The translations under genes were made by a program, and so were the position numbers. A stretch of DNA of 64,000 nt from Pseudoflavonifractor capillosus (GTDB taxonomy: Bacteria > Bacillota > Clostridia > Oscillospirales > Oscillospiraceae), in the NCBI RefSeq assembly GCF_016902575.1, contig NZ_JACSNZ010000007.1, positions 21,908 to 85,907 of the forward strand, read 5' to 3'. Below, piece by piece: positions 1 to 9,147 of this stretch (its first letter is position 1; the number at the start of each line of letters is the position of its first letter). The notes below the pieces were generated by a model. It was not told the origin of the DNA, ran no database searches, and worked only from the letters and a program-made list of their open reading frames with translations.

Positions 1-402
1 AAGGCTCATATCCGCAGCCAATTTCACCTGAGGTACCGCATCCGCAGGACACATACTCACCCCTGCCACTTCCATAGCAGGCAGGTCGCCCAAGTCGTCC
101 CCAATGTAGGCACACTCCTGGGGGAGAATATGGTACTGGCGGCACAAGTCTTCAAGAACCGCTGCCTTGTCACCAACACCCTGGCACACGGCATCTATGC
201 CCAATTCCTCCGCCCGGCGCTCCACAATCTCGGAGCGGCGGGCGGTGATAATGGCGGTTTTGACCCCGTTTTTGCGCAACAGACTGAGCCCCTGACCATC
301 CTTGACGTGGAAGGCCTTCATAATCTCACCGTTTTGTCCGATGTAGATTTTGCCGTCTGTCATCGTTCCGTCCACGTCCATGGCAAACAACTTAATGGCC
401 AA
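1..402 (-). CDS. kdsC: 3-deoxy-D-manno-octulosonate 8-phosphate phosphatase (KdsC), 3' end outside window
   Basis: HAD-superfamily phosphatase that removes the phosphate from Kdo-8-phosphate to give free Kdo. The 134 visible residues carry HAD motif I as DVDGTMTDG, the IITARRS segment, a conserved lysine region (VGDKAAVL) and the GDDLGDLPAM motif; KdsC enzymes run to about 170-185 residues, so the last part lies beyond base 1. I chose a TTG start at 402, nine bases after AGGGAG, which places it 21 bases after the kdsD stop; no ATG is available before the conserved LAIKLFAMDVDG segment. It is the last visible gene of the polysaccharide operon and follows kdsA and kdsD, which fixes its substrate by context. 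Confidence 0.88.
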   Translation of the reverse strand, partial: MAIKLFAMDVDGTMTDGKIYIGQNGEIMKAFHVKDGQGLSLLRKNGVKTAIITARRSEIVERRAEELGIDAVCQGVGDKAAVLEDLCRQYHILPQECAYIGDDLGDLPAMEVAGVSMCPADAVPQVKLAADMSL

Positions 403-423
403 TGTCCTCAACTCCCTGTCTTC

Positions 424-1389
424 TCAGATTACCAAGCCAGCGTTCATCAGCATCAGCAGAGTGATGGAGCCCACCAGATGCTCATTCTCGTCCAGCACGG
501 GCAGGCAGGAAATCTGCTTCTCCTTCATCAGTTGAAGCGCTTCCACAGCCATGGCATCCTCGTGGATATAATACGGTTTCTTGGTCATGATGTCCTTGGT
601 CTCCAGGTTGTAAATATCCACCTTTTTATGCAGAGCCCGACGTAAATCTCCATCCGTAATCAGGCCGGCCAGATGCTGGTGCTCGTCCTGAATGCACACC
701 ATCCCCAACTGTTTGCAGCCCAGCTCGTTGATGGCTGACTCCAGAGAGGCATCCTGGCTCACGACACTGTTCTTTTCCCCGGTGGCCATCAGGCTTTTGA
801 CCGTGAGGACCAGCTTCTTGCCCAGAGCGCCTGCGGGATGGAACAGCGCAAAGTTCTTCTCTGTAAAGCCGTACCGATTGGCAGCCACCACGGCCAGTGC
901 ATCGCCGTAAACCAGCTCCACGGTGGTGCTGGAGGTGGGGGCCAATTTCATATAGCAGGCCTCCTCAAAGGGCGGGAGCAGCTGCAGCACATCACAGTTT
1001 TTGGCCAGTGTGGACTGGGCATTGGCGGTAATGGCCACGATCTTTGCCCCAATCAAACGAATATTGGGGAGCAGACGGATGACCTCCTCGCTCTCACCGC
1101 TGTAACTGATGGCAATTACCACATCGTCCACACCGATCATGCCAAGGTCGCCATGCTGGGCCTCGGCGGGATGCAGGAAAAAGCTAGGCGTTCCCAAGCT
1201 GGCAAACGTTGCAGCCATCTTGCGGCAGATGTGGCCAGGCTTACCCATACCAGTCAGAACCACCTTACCCTTGCAGTTGGTGATCAGATCCAAGACCTGG
1301 CCAAACACCTCATCCAGGTTGTCACGCATGGCACACAGAGCGTCAATCTCCGTGTCAAACACCCGTTTTGCCATATTCAGAGAATCCAT
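424..1389 (-). CDS. kdsD: D-arabinose 5-phosphate isomerase (KdsD/KpsF type)
   Basis: Converts ribulose 5-phosphate to arabinose 5-phosphate, the first committed precursor of Kdo. The 321 residues match the family length. An N-terminal SIS domain (about 30-170) has GKVVLTGMGKPGH and the AISYSGESEE sugar-phosphate loop, followed by the HPAGALGKK stretch typical of KdsD/KpsF/GutQ; two CBS domains fill residues 200-321. It lies between kdsA (2 bases upstream) and kdsC in the same operon. GutQ is a family alternative, but the three flanking Kdo genes argue for KdsD. Confidence 0.93.
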   Translation of the reverse strand: MDSLNMAKRVFDTEIDALCAMRDNLDEVFGQVLDLITNCKGKVVLTGMGKPGHICRKMAATFASLGTPSFFLHPAEAQHGDLGMIGVDDVVIAISYSGESEEVIRLLPNIRLIGAKIVAITANAQSTLAKNCDVLQLLPPFEEACYMKLAPTSSTTVELVYGDALAVVAANRYGFTEKNFALFHPAGALGKKLVLTVKSLMATGEKNSVVSQDASLESAINELGCKQLGMVCIQDEHQHLAGLITDGDLRRALHKKVDIYNLETKDIMTKKPYYIHEDAMAVEALQLMKEKQISCLPVLDENEHLVGSITLLMLMNAGLVI

Positions 1390-1391
1390 GA

Positions 1392-2168
1392 TTAACCCTC
1401 CTGTACGGCCTGGCGAACCCGCAGCACACGGTTGAGAACCGCCTCAAAATCACTCAGCTTCAGCATGTTGGGGCCATCAGACAGAGCGTGGTCGGGGTCG
1501 GGATGAACCTCGAAGAACAGGCCGTCTGCACCCACTGCCATGGCGGCCTTGGCCAGGGGCTCCACATACTCCCGGTTTCCGCCGGTGCTGGTGCCCTGTC
1601 CGCCGGGCTTCTGCACACTATGAGTGGCATCAAAAATCACGGGGTAGCCAAAGCGCTTCATCTCAATGATACCGGTCATATCCACCACCAGACGGTTGTA
1701 GCCAAAGGTGGTGCCTCGCTCGCAGAGCATGATGTTGCGGTTTCCCGCTGCCTCCATCTTCTCCACCACATTCTTCATATCCCAGGGAGCCAGGAACTGG
1801 GCCTTTTTAATGTTGATGATGCGCCCAGTTTTGGCAGCTGCCACCAACAGGTCGGTCTGACGGCACAAAAATGCGGGAATTTGCAGAATATCGCACACTT
1901 CAGCCACAGGAGCAGCCTGATAGGACTCATGGATGTCGGTGACAACCTTGATGCCGTGCTTTTCCTTCACCTTGGCCATCCACTCCATGCCCTTCTCCAG
2001 GCCGGGACCACGGGCGGACTTGGCGCTGGTACGGTTGGCCTTGTCAAAGGATGCCTTGAAGCAAAGCTCCACGCCCGCACGCTCACAAATCTTTACCAGT
2101 TCATCGGCCACAGTCATAACCAGTTCTTCTGATTCCATCATACAAGGGCCAGCAATTACTCTCATCAT
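1392..2168 (-). CDS. kdsA: 3-deoxy-8-phosphooctulonate synthase (KdsA)
   Basis: Condenses arabinose 5-phosphate with phosphoenolpyruvate to Kdo-8-phosphate in the cytoplasm. The 258-residue protein shows the DAHP synthase class I fold signatures: IAGPC near the N-terminus, FDKANRTS at about 41-48, a GTTFGYNRL motif and [12 protein letters not shown]. The Cys of IAGPC sits where metal-dependent KdsA enzymes have their metal ligand and the E. coli type has Asn, so I infer a metal-dependent enzyme. The start overlaps the stop of the cytidylyltransferase gene (ATGATGA), indicating translational coupling. It could be confused with NeuB or DAHP synthase, but the motifs are those of KdsA. Confidence 0.94.
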   Translation of the reverse strand: MMRVIAGPCMMESEELVMTVADELVKICERAGVELCFKASFDKANRTSAKSARGPGLEKGMEWMAKVKEKHGIKVVTDIHESYQAAPVAEVCDILQIPAFLCRQTDLLVAAAKTGRIINIKKAQFLAPWDMKNVVEKMEAAGNRNIMLCERGTTFGYNRLVVDMTGIIEMKRFGYPVIFDATHSVQKPGGQGTSTGGNREYVEPLAKAAMAVGADGLFFEVHPDPDHALSDGPNMLKLSDFEAVLNRVLRVRQAVQEG

Positions 2169-2815
2169 TTGTTCATCACTCCATCTGCAATTTTTACTGC
2201 AAACTCATAGTCTGCAGGCTCGTCAATGTCCACAGATTCAATGTCATCTGTCTCACAAATATAGGGGCGGAAGCCAATGCGACGGCCGTGCTTGTCCAGC
2301 ACGTCCTTTTCAAAGATGAAGAAAGCACTGGTCTCCACAAATACCGGCTCAATGTCCTGGGTGCGGGGTACATCATTCAAATCATAGTTAATGGGCTTTC
2401 CCTGATACCAGGCAAAGGTCTGCTGCCGCTGGGCAGAGAACGCAGAATCATACTCACCCTGCTGCACCGCTTTCAGACCCTTGGCGATGGTCTCAGGTTT
2501 AATGAAGGGAGAGGTGGCATGGCACAGCACATAGACGTCTGCGTCCACATCCTGAATAAACCGGTGGTAAATGTCCAGGCCCTTGACCAGCTGGCCGTCC
2601 AGCACAGGGTCACGCTTGAGGAAGGTGACCTCCTCGGGAATGTACTGCTTCACCGCCTCATCACTGCAATAGCAGTACACCTCATCAATCTCCTCCACCT
2701 GCAGCAGGGCATGGAAAATATGCCAGCACAGAGGATGGCCTGCAATGGGAAGAATGTTCTTGTTCTTCACCCGCTGGCTGTTGAGTTTAATGGGAACAAA
2801 TGCAACTGTTTTCAT
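2165..2815 (-). CDS. CMP-Kdo synthetase-like acylneuraminate cytidylyltransferase
   Basis: Cytidylyltransferase of the NeuA/PseF/KdsB group that activates an acidic nonulosonic or octulosonic sugar as its CMP derivative. The N-terminal nucleotide loop is [13 protein letters not shown], closer to NeuA/PseF than to classical KdsB; later come CYCSDE, the [10 protein letters not shown] segment and [17 protein letters not shown] at the C-terminus. Length (216) fits. Because kdsA, kdsD and kdsC follow directly and no neuB or neuC is visible, the likely product is CMP-Kdo. Substrate is inference: sequence alone would allow CMP-sialic or CMP-pseudaminic acid. Confidence 0.82.
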   Translation of the reverse strand: MKTVAFVPIKLNSQRVKNKNILPIAGHPLCWHIFHALLQVEEIDEVYCYCSDEAVKQYIPEEVTFLKRDPVLDGQLVKGLDIYHRFIQDVDADVYVLCHATSPFIKPETIAKGLKAVQQGEYDSAFSAQRQQTFAWYQGKPINYDLNDVPRTQDIEPVFVETSAFFIFEKDVLDKHGRRIGFRPYICETDDIESVDIDEPADYEFAVKIADGVMNK

Positions 2816-2838
2816 TGAATTTCACCCTTTGTATGTTT

Positions 2839-5544
2839 TTACTTCTCCTGTTTATTTTGCAGAACTTCGTCCAGATCCGCCCGCTGGAACACTTCCAGCA
2901 TGCCGCCTCGGGTGGCATTGTAGATCTCTCCGCCATGGGCCTCGATATATGCCCGGGCTTGAGCATATCCTCTGGTAGACTTGTCCAGATCGCCCACATT
3001 CATTTTTTCCCCGGGGCGCATGTAGTTCTTGGCACAGTAATCGTTGTTGACACTGGCATCTACGGCAAAGGACTGGGTAGGATCCTTTCTGTTTTGGAAA
3101 GCTCCATAGCTATGGTCACAGCCAATGAGGTAAATCTTGCGGAATCCCATCATCCAGGCCCATTCCAGCATGGTGAAGGTTACGGTACCGCCACTCTCCA
3201 CAATGGCCGCCTGGGGGAAAAATTGCTCCCGCTCCTGTCGGAATGTATATGTGGTATAGTATATCTGTTCCAACTGGGTGTCGAACAACTGCTGATATCG
3301 TTGGACATATTTCTCCAACTCACTGTGGAGCAAAATCGGACACTGTATTTTACCCAGAATGTCCGCTATATTCTGCTTAAATACCAAAGCATCCGTGCAG
3401 GCATAGTAGTCCGGCCGCCAGGTTGTATCACCATACAGCTTGTAGATCTTGTTGGAGGCAAAGCAGGGATATCCCAGGCTTTGAATGCGTTCCAAATCCT
3501 CCACCCTCAGGCTGGGTCCGTTTCCAATGATAAAACAGGTCTGGCCTGGGTAGCGGTTTTTCATCTCCAGAATCTGTCGCTCGTGGGTGTTGAACAGGTG
3601 CAGCTTCCGCCGAAGCCCACGATAAGCCAGTTTCATCCGCTTGCGCTGCTGAGGTATAGCTCGCTTTTTAATGATGGCCTTTAGCTTTTTAATGATGGCC
3701 TTTAGCTTTTTAATGATGGCCTTTAGCTTCTTTAATGCTGTTCGAGCTAATTTCCTGTTCAGGGTGAGATTTTTTTTCTTGGGCGCAACACTTGTGTCTT
3801 GTCCGGTACTCATCGGCTGTTCTGCAAGTGCCCTCGACAGCCATTGTGCTATGGATGCGTCCACCCCAGCTACACACAGCATTTCCTCTCCCTTACGCCA
3901 CTGCGGTGGATAGTCCTTCAAAACCTCCAACCCTTGCTGCAAATAATCAAGTAGCCTGACATTTTTTTCTCGTCTCAGGCAGTCAAGCAGACAAACGTAC
4001 GCTTCTAATCTATAGGAAGTATGATCTGTAATGTATTTGGTGTACATTCGGCTTGTTGTTGCGTCTGCATAAGCCATTAAGTGCTCCATAGCCATGCCGT
4101 ACTGCTCCAATCCGTAGTGGATCAGCCCAGCATAGCAGTGCAGGGTCTCGTGTGGGCGTGTCTCCTGTTCCACTGCTTTCAACAGTTCATAGTATCGTTT
4201 TCTCTGATACATAGCCTCATAGACATAGGATCTGTCCACATCATTCTTCATTTCTGCCTCATGGGCTATGATATAGTCGGCTTTGGCTTCCGTTATTTTC
4301 GTGCGCAGCTGCTTATAGGCCTTCCCAGTCTGATCACAAGCCAAACACATTTTCATGCGCATTTGTTCAAATTCCATCCAATCGATGTTAGCGGATATAC
4401 TGGCGTTTTGCGCCAAGCAATTTCCCGTTGCGCAAAAAAAGCGGTTGGCCATAATCGTGTTCCTATCCACGCCCGGCCTATTTTCCAACTGTTCCCGGTA
4501 TCCCTCGTAACTATACGTTTGGGGATGCGGATAGGTTCCGTGCACAAGGTAATGCTCATGCACATATTCCATCACTTCCACAGCTCGCTGTGATGCGCCC
4601 GTGGTGTGGGAAAATACGTGCTCCAACACGTTCTTGTCACAGATTCTTCCCTCTGGAAGCACAGACAGGATGTCTTTATAATCCACCACACATCCGGTTT
4701 TCTCCGCTTCCTGGTACACTGCATCAAAATATGTGCTTCGTACCTGGTACATATCTTCGTTGTCCAAGCCCTTGACAATCACCAGAGGCTTGTTGCGCAA
4801 AGCCACATCCAAATAGGCAGTGCTGCACATGGTGATCACGCAGTCGCTGTCATCCACCAACTGCTGCAAATTGCGGTGCTCCTGGAGCAACACCAAATTC
4901 TCAGGCAATCCCCCCGGACAACACTGGTGCAGCACATCATATAAGTGAAGGGCATTGGGATGGGTCATGCTGGAAAGTTTCTCGCCGGGCATCCAGCGGG
5001 GCTTAACCCAAAGCTGGGTGTCTGGATAGGCCCGACACACCTTCAAAAGCATCTCCGCCAGCTGACGTTTTCCCGTTTCACCAAAGGGAAAATGTCCGCT
5101 GTCCACAAATAAGAACCGCTTCTCCTTACCTCTTTCCACACTTTCCTGAGGCGGAACATCATTTTTCGGCATTCCAATGGGCATGGATGCAAAATATGGG
5201 ATTTGCTGCTCCCGGGGTGCATTCAGTGTAAACACAAAATCAACGCCCCGCACCACATCAAACAGCGGGTTCATGTTGCAGAAAGAGAAAATGTACTTGT
5301 CCCAGTGCAACACTTTGGCAATGGATTGAACCGGGCAGAACACACAGTCCGCCCACTGACGATCCTCCTCTGAACACGCACTCCACGGTTGAATCTCGGT
5401 CTTCAGATCGGAAAACATCCGTAAGCTATTCTCGTCGAAGAAGCCAGCAAAAATTCTCAGAGAGTGGCGTTGCTCCAGTTCTCTTACAATATTCTCTAAA
5501 AAAAGATTTGGTCCATCCTTGTCCAGCACAACTAACACATTCAT
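2839..5544 (-). CDS. Two-domain glycosyltransferase-like protein with C-terminal DUF115/GT42-like domain
   Basis: A 901-residue protein with no single recognised name. Residues 1-340 resemble a GT-B or CDP-glycerol-transferase-like domain (LFVDSGHFPFGETG; DCVITMCSTAYLDVALRNKP). The middle (about 340-590) is helical and Tyr/Cys rich. Residues about 596-640 are a very basic linker built from a perfect 21-bp repeat. The C-terminal domain (about 660-890) has FIIGNGPSL and GFRKIYLIGCDHSYG, the signature of DUF115/MptE-like proteins, which is also reminiscent of GT42 sialyltransferases. Sitting directly before the CMP-Kdo genes, the C-terminal domain is a candidate CMP-sugar transferase; that role is inference. 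It starts 13 bases after the preceding gene's stop. Confidence 0.6.
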   Translation of the reverse strand: MNVLVVLDKDGPNLFLENIVRELEQRHSLRIFAGFFDENSLRMFSDLKTEIQPWSACSEEDRQWADCVFCPVQSIAKVLHWDKYIFSFCNMNPLFDVVRGVDFVFTLNAPREQQIPYFASMPIGMPKNDVPPQESVERGKEKRFLFVDSGHFPFGETGKRQLAEMLLKVCRAYPDTQLWVKPRWMPGEKLSSMTHPNALHLYDVLHQCCPGGLPENLVLLQEHRNLQQLVDDSDCVITMCSTAYLDVALRNKPLVIVKGLDNEDMYQVRSTYFDAVYQEAEKTGCVVDYKDILSVLPEGRICDKNVLEHVFSHTTGASQRAVEVMEYVHEHYLVHGTYPHPQTYSYEGYREQLENRPGVDRNTIMANRFFCATGNCLAQNASISANIDWMEFEQMRMKMCLACDQTGKAYKQLRTKITEAKADYIIAHEAEMKNDVDRSYVYEAMYQRKRYYELLKAVEQETRPHETLHCYAGLIHYGLEQYGMAMEHLMAYADATTSRMYTKYITDHTSYRLEAYVCLLDCLRREKNVRLLDYLQQGLEVLKDYPPQWRKGEEMLCVAGVDASIAQWLSRALAEQPMSTGQDTSVAPKKKNLTLNRKLARTALKKLKAIIKKLKAIIKKLKAIIKKRAIPQQRKRMKLAYRGLRRKLHLFNTHERQILEMKNRYPGQTCFIIGNGPSLRVEDLERIQSLGYPCFASNKIYKLYGDTTWRPDYYACTDALVFKQNIADILGKIQCPILLHSELEKYVQRYQQLFDTQLEQIYYTTYTFRQEREQFFPQAAIVESGGTVTFTMLEWAWMMGFRKIYLIGCDHSYGAFQNRKDPTQSFAVDASVNNDYCAKNYMRPGEKMNVGDLDKSTRGYAQARAYIEAHGGEIYNATRGGMLEVFQRADLDEVLQNKQEK
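3664..3726 (-). repeat. Three perfect 21-bp tandem repeats inside the 901-residue gene
   Basis: Three identical 21-base units lie in frame and encode repeats of KKLKAII, followed by a fourth degenerate unit (encoding ALKKLKA). The product is a Lys/Ile heptad, predicted to be an amphipathic helix that links the two halves of the protein. Perfect identity at the DNA level indicates recent slippage, so copy number may vary between strains without breaking the frame. Confidence 0.95.
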
Positions 5545-5556
5545 GCAACTAGCTCC

Positions 5557-6648
5557 TCAATTTTTTCTCTGAATCCTCTTCCGCAGTTCATGAAGAAACT
5601 CCTCTCGATGTTCAGGAATATGCAGACGCTCGGTCTGCGCAGAAAGATCCTCGAGATACTTCAAGTACGCTGCATCCAGCATCGGCGGTATGCCATTTAC
5701 ACAGCGAAACAGCAGATATGCCTCCACAGGCTGAGAAAAGTATAACGTTCCAGCCAAGACACTTCCAGAGGTAATTGTAAGCAGTTTTTTCCCCGTGAGA
5801 TCCTGATTCATCATCACCAGCTCCCAGGGCACGGAGCTGGCTTTGCTGATGGAAAGTCCACTGGCCATGAAGGCTTCCCCTGTACTGCGAGGATGCAGCT
5901 TAACCATGAGGTTCTCACGTCCCACCACGTCAGCCACCGCCTGGGCCAGCTCCACATCATCCATCACCACACCAGAAGCACTGAAGGACTCCTCCATGAA
6001 AATATACTCCTGGCTCAGATCCACACCGTGTGACGGATATTCGAACGCATCATTCAGCACCCGGCGCAGTTGATCGATATCCCGGCACATTGGCTCCATC
6101 TTCAAAATCGGATAGTCCACCTTCTGCCGGAACAGCTCCGGGTGAAACAAATACAGCCCCTGGATAGCCCGCTCAATGTCGCCAAATGCCCCTCGAATCA
6201 TCCATCGCCTGGCGGGGGACTTTTCCAGCACCGGCCGTGTATAGGTACTAAACCCCTCTTCAAATCGGTAGCATTTGATATGCCTGCCCAAGGTGCGCCA
6301 AAGCAAGTGGGTAAGCAAGCTGGCGTTGTTAAACAGGAACATATCGTAGTCCCCATTCAGCTCCACCATCTGATGCAATACATGCCTGGGTGCCACTCTG
6401 GTTCTGACATACCGCATGACCTTTTCCCACACATGCTTCTCGTCCCGACCGTCTCGATCAGGCACATAGAAGACAGACCGGAATATCCCAGTCTGTCTCA
6501 AGCGCTCTGCCACACCCTCACACCCCGTTGAGTGCTGGGTGATAATTACGTCTACATCGTCCTGTCCAAACTGAGTCAATTTCAGGTGTACCGCAACAAT
6601 CAGTTGAAAATAGGTACTAGTCGTTATCAGTATTCTTTTTTTCATCAT
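5557..6648 (-). CDS. GT52/polysialyltransferase-like glycosyltransferase
   Basis: A 363-residue protein starting MMKKRILITTSTYFQLIVAV, the opening typical of GT52/LOS sialyltransferase and alpha-2,8-polysialyltransferase families, with VKLHPRSTGE near residue 265 and a late TSGSVLAGTLYFSQPV segment. An upstream in-frame extension to 6921 exists but lies inside the GT2 gene; the ATG at 6648 overlaps the GT2 stop as ATGATGA, so this start is preferred. Members of these families use CMP-activated acidic sugars, and this operon makes what should be CMP-Kdo, so a Kdo-transferase role is attractive but inferred. Confidence 0.6.
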   Translation of the reverse strand: MMKKRILITTSTYFQLIVAVHLKLTQFGQDDVDVIITQHSTGCEGVAERLRQTGIFRSVFYVPDRDGRDEKHVWEKVMRYVRTRVAPRHVLHQMVELNGDYDMFLFNNASLLTHLLWRTLGRHIKCYRFEEGFSTYTRPVLEKSPARRWMIRGAFGDIERAIQGLYLFHPELFRQKVDYPILKMEPMCRDIDQLRRVLNDAFEYPSHGVDLSQEYIFMEESFSASGVVMDDVELAQAVADVVGRENLMVKLHPRSTGEAFMASGLSISKASSVPWELVMMNQDLTGKKLLTITSGSVLAGTLYFSQPVEAYLLFRCVNGIPPMLDAAYLKYLEDLSAQTERLHIPEHREEFLHELRKRIQRKN

Positions 6649-7460
6649 CTTGTCTGTCCCCGAATCGCCTGCAGTCTGGCCACCAACGACTGGGGAATCA
6701 TCCCCACTGCCAAAGGCTTTATCACATAGGGCCACGCCTTGGTCAATACATGGAGTTGGCGGAATCGGTAAAACCGGGTCACCGCCTCGTTCCAGCGGTG
6801 CTTCATTTTTCGGCCCGATTTCCCAGCCTCCGCTACCGTGTAATCCAGCAGTACCTCCTGCAAATTTCCACCCACATATCCCTGGGCATATAACCGCAAC
6901 AGAAGGTCGTAGTCCTCGCACAACACGCAGTGCTTTTCCTGGCTGTATCCCCCTACCTCTCGCAGTACATCACCACGGAATACCAGTGTAGGGTGAATAT
7001 AGGGCTGAACAAAATAAAAATCCTCCACAGAGGGCCGTTCTGGCAGTTGACGCACTCCCACCCTGTGCAAGTCCCGAACCAATCCCACGTTACAACCCAC
7101 GAAGGCCAACTCAGGATTTTGTTTTAATACCTCAAGCTGTTGTTCCAGGCGCTGGGGAAAGGAATAATCATCATCGTCCATGCGGGCAATGTATACACCT
7201 TTGGCTAACTTCAAACAAGCATTGAGTTTTTCCGGCAGCGTATACAAATGCCCCTGTCGAATGAGTCGAATCCGAGGATCTTCACGGGCAACTTCGTCTA
7301 AATAGGCCATTGCCTCCTGAGATGAGCCGTCATCACAAATTAAAAATTCAAAATCTGTTACGGTCTGTTCCCGCATAGATGATATACTTCGATGCAGGAA
7401 TGTCAAATCCCGCCTTTTGTAATAGACTCCCATGAGAATGGAAACCAAGGGCTTGTCCAT
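6645..7460 (-). CDS. Family 2 glycosyltransferase
   Basis: GT-A fold transferase that adds a sugar to the growing repeat unit on the cytoplasmic face of the membrane. The protein (271 residues from the chosen start) opens with PLVSILMGVYYKRRDL, has the ICDDGSS nucleotide-binding motif, the metal-binding ARMDDDDYS motif near residue 90 and CEDYDLLLRL further on, the standard order for GT2. I chose ATG 7460 because GGAAGGGG lies 12 bases upstream; ATG 7472 sits directly on that ribosome site, and an open frame runs on to 7550. Its stop overlaps the next start. Donor and linkage cannot be told from sequence. Confidence 0.88.
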   Translation of the reverse strand: MDKPLVSILMGVYYKRRDLTFLHRSISSMREQTVTDFEFLICDDGSSQEAMAYLDEVAREDPRIRLIRQGHLYTLPEKLNACLKLAKGVYIARMDDDDYSFPQRLEQQLEVLKQNPELAFVGCNVGLVRDLHRVGVRQLPERPSVEDFYFVQPYIHPTLVFRGDVLREVGGYSQEKHCVLCEDYDLLLRLYAQGYVGGNLQEVLLDYTVAEAGKSGRKMKHRWNEAVTRFYRFRQLHVLTKAWPYVIKPLAVGMIPQSLVARLQAIRGQTR

Positions 7461-7677
7461 ATTCGCAGCCATCCCCTTCCGGTGTGGGCAAGGCATACCG
7501 TATTTACTGCCTTGCATTCTGCTACTTCCCACCTCTTGTCTCAGTGTCATCTAAGTATATTATCAAATATTTTCCCTTCGTTCAACCCATTTCACACCCA
7601 CGAGTACTCCAGAAAAAGAAAAATCTATTTTCCTTTCACAGGCATCCCTTGGTTGTTATGCCGAATTTGCTTTCAAC

Positions 7678-9147
7678 TCAGCCTCTGATGCGCTTTTTCA
7701 GAAGCCCCAGGATCTGACCCCATAGTTCTGTCGTCAGTGGCTCCTTCTGTACCAGCATCAGAATACCATACACACCCCAAAACAGAACCGCAGAAACAGC
7801 CAACATCCAGAATGAATGCCAGGATGTGTGCAAGACCCAGGCGCTTACCAATCCGCCTGCCACTACGCCAATGATTACTTTCCCATAGGAGAGCTTGCGG
7901 AAAGCTCCCAGTATGATCTTACGCAGTCCATACAACTGCACAATAAACACTGCAATTTCCGCCATCACTGTGCCAATCGCAGCCCCAGCTGCACCCATGC
8001 CAGGAATCAACAGACTGTTGGCTGCTATGTTCACCGCTGCCCCAATGATTTCCGAAATGAGCACTTGCTTTTCTCTTCCCATGGGTACCAAGATCTGAAT
8101 GCCCATAATGTTGGTCAGTCCAATGAACACCAGTGTTGGCATAATCAGCTGCATTGGGAGAATGGATGCCTCAAAGGCTGTCCCTGATAGCAAATAAATG
8201 GAGGGACGGGCAAAGAGCATAAAGTACACACACAAAGGGAGGGAGAGCAAGAACACAAAGCGCAGTGCACGCTCCGTCACCTTGGCAAACGCCTCCCGCT
8301 CCCCCCGCTCCACATAGTAGGACATCCGGGGCAGCAGCACCGTTCCCAGGGAGGCCACCACCCCCACCAGGATGTTCTTGATCTTCACTGCCGCATCATA
8401 GTAGCCATTTTCCGTGGTTCCACGGATGAAACCCAGCATCACATTGTCCATGTTGGTGTACACCGTAGTGGCTATGGACATGGCAAAAAACACGAAAATG
8501 GGGCGGAGGTGTCGGCGGAAGTTATAACCTCCCACCGGCTTCAAATCCACCAGCCACTTCATGTTGATGAGATTGAGCACATTGGAGCCAACTGAGGCAA
8601 AGATGGTAATACCACCGTAGATCACATAATCTCCATCTTCCCGAATGAGCAGGAACATCCCCACCAGAGCGATAAATTTGAACAGCACCGAACGCAGGGT
8701 GATATATCGGTACTGCTCCATGGCTTTGTACAGCCACTCCGCTCCAAAACAGTTGAAGAGGATCATGGAGCTCATCACCACGTACAGTGTCTTTTCCTCC
8801 CGCAGCTGAGGTACCATCTGTACGCTCAGGAAAAACAGCAGATAAGAGATTACACAGGTGATGAGGTTGATGGATAAGATCTCATGGGTCACCCGGGACA
8901 GCTCCTGCCGATCGTCCCGTACCTTGGCACAAGCTCGTATCCCGTAGGTGGGAATGCCCAGCTGGGCAAACATGGAAAAGTAGGTGACCACGGAGTTGGC
9001 AAAGGACACGGTGCCGATCCCCTGGGGCCCCAAGATCTTGCTCACATAGGGGTATGTAATCACGGGGAAAATCATGGCAGACATCGTGAGGATGCTGTTC
9101 ATGATAAAGTTGAATTTGATGGATTTCAAATGGTTCACTCTCCCCAT
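7678..9147 (-). CDS. Wzx-type polysaccharide flippase
   Basis: MOP-superfamily membrane protein expected to flip the lipid-linked repeat unit across the membrane. About 489 residues with roughly 12-14 hydrophobic segments; the opening LKSIKFNFIMNSILTMSAMIF and the ITYPYVSKILGPQGIGTV loop are characteristic of RfbX/Wzx transporters. The start is uncertain: ATG 9147 is used, while GTG 9138 and ATG 9177 are in frame; all overlap the 3' end of the polymerase gene, whose stop is at 9135. It is followed by a 217-base gap (7461-7677) in which I see no terminator. Confidence 0.85.
   Translation of the reverse strand: MGRVNHLKSIKFNFIMNSILTMSAMIFPVITYPYVSKILGPQGIGTVSFANSVVTYFSMFAQLGIPTYGIRACAKVRDDRQELSRVTHEILSINLITCVISYLLFFLSVQMVPQLREEKTLYVVMSSMILFNCFGAEWLYKAMEQYRYITLRSVLFKFIALVGMFLLIREDGDYVIYGGITIFASVGSNVLNLINMKWLVDLKPVGGYNFRRHLRPIFVFFAMSIATTVYTNMDNVMLGFIRGTTENGYYDAAVKIKNILVGVVASLGTVLLPRMSYYVERGEREAFAKVTERALRFVFLLSLPLCVYFMLFARPSIYLLSGTAFEASILPMQLIMPTLVFIGLTNIMGIQILVPMGREKQVLISEIIGAAVNIAANSLLIPGMGAAGAAIGTVMAEIAVFIVQLYGLRKIILGAFRKLSYGKVIIGVVAGGLVSAWVLHTSWHSFWMLAVSAVLFWGVYGILMLVQKEPLTTELWGQILGLLKKRIRG

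Noticed and set aside
3664..3726. CRISPR or minisatellite outside genes
   Set aside because: The units are contiguous and in frame within an open gene.
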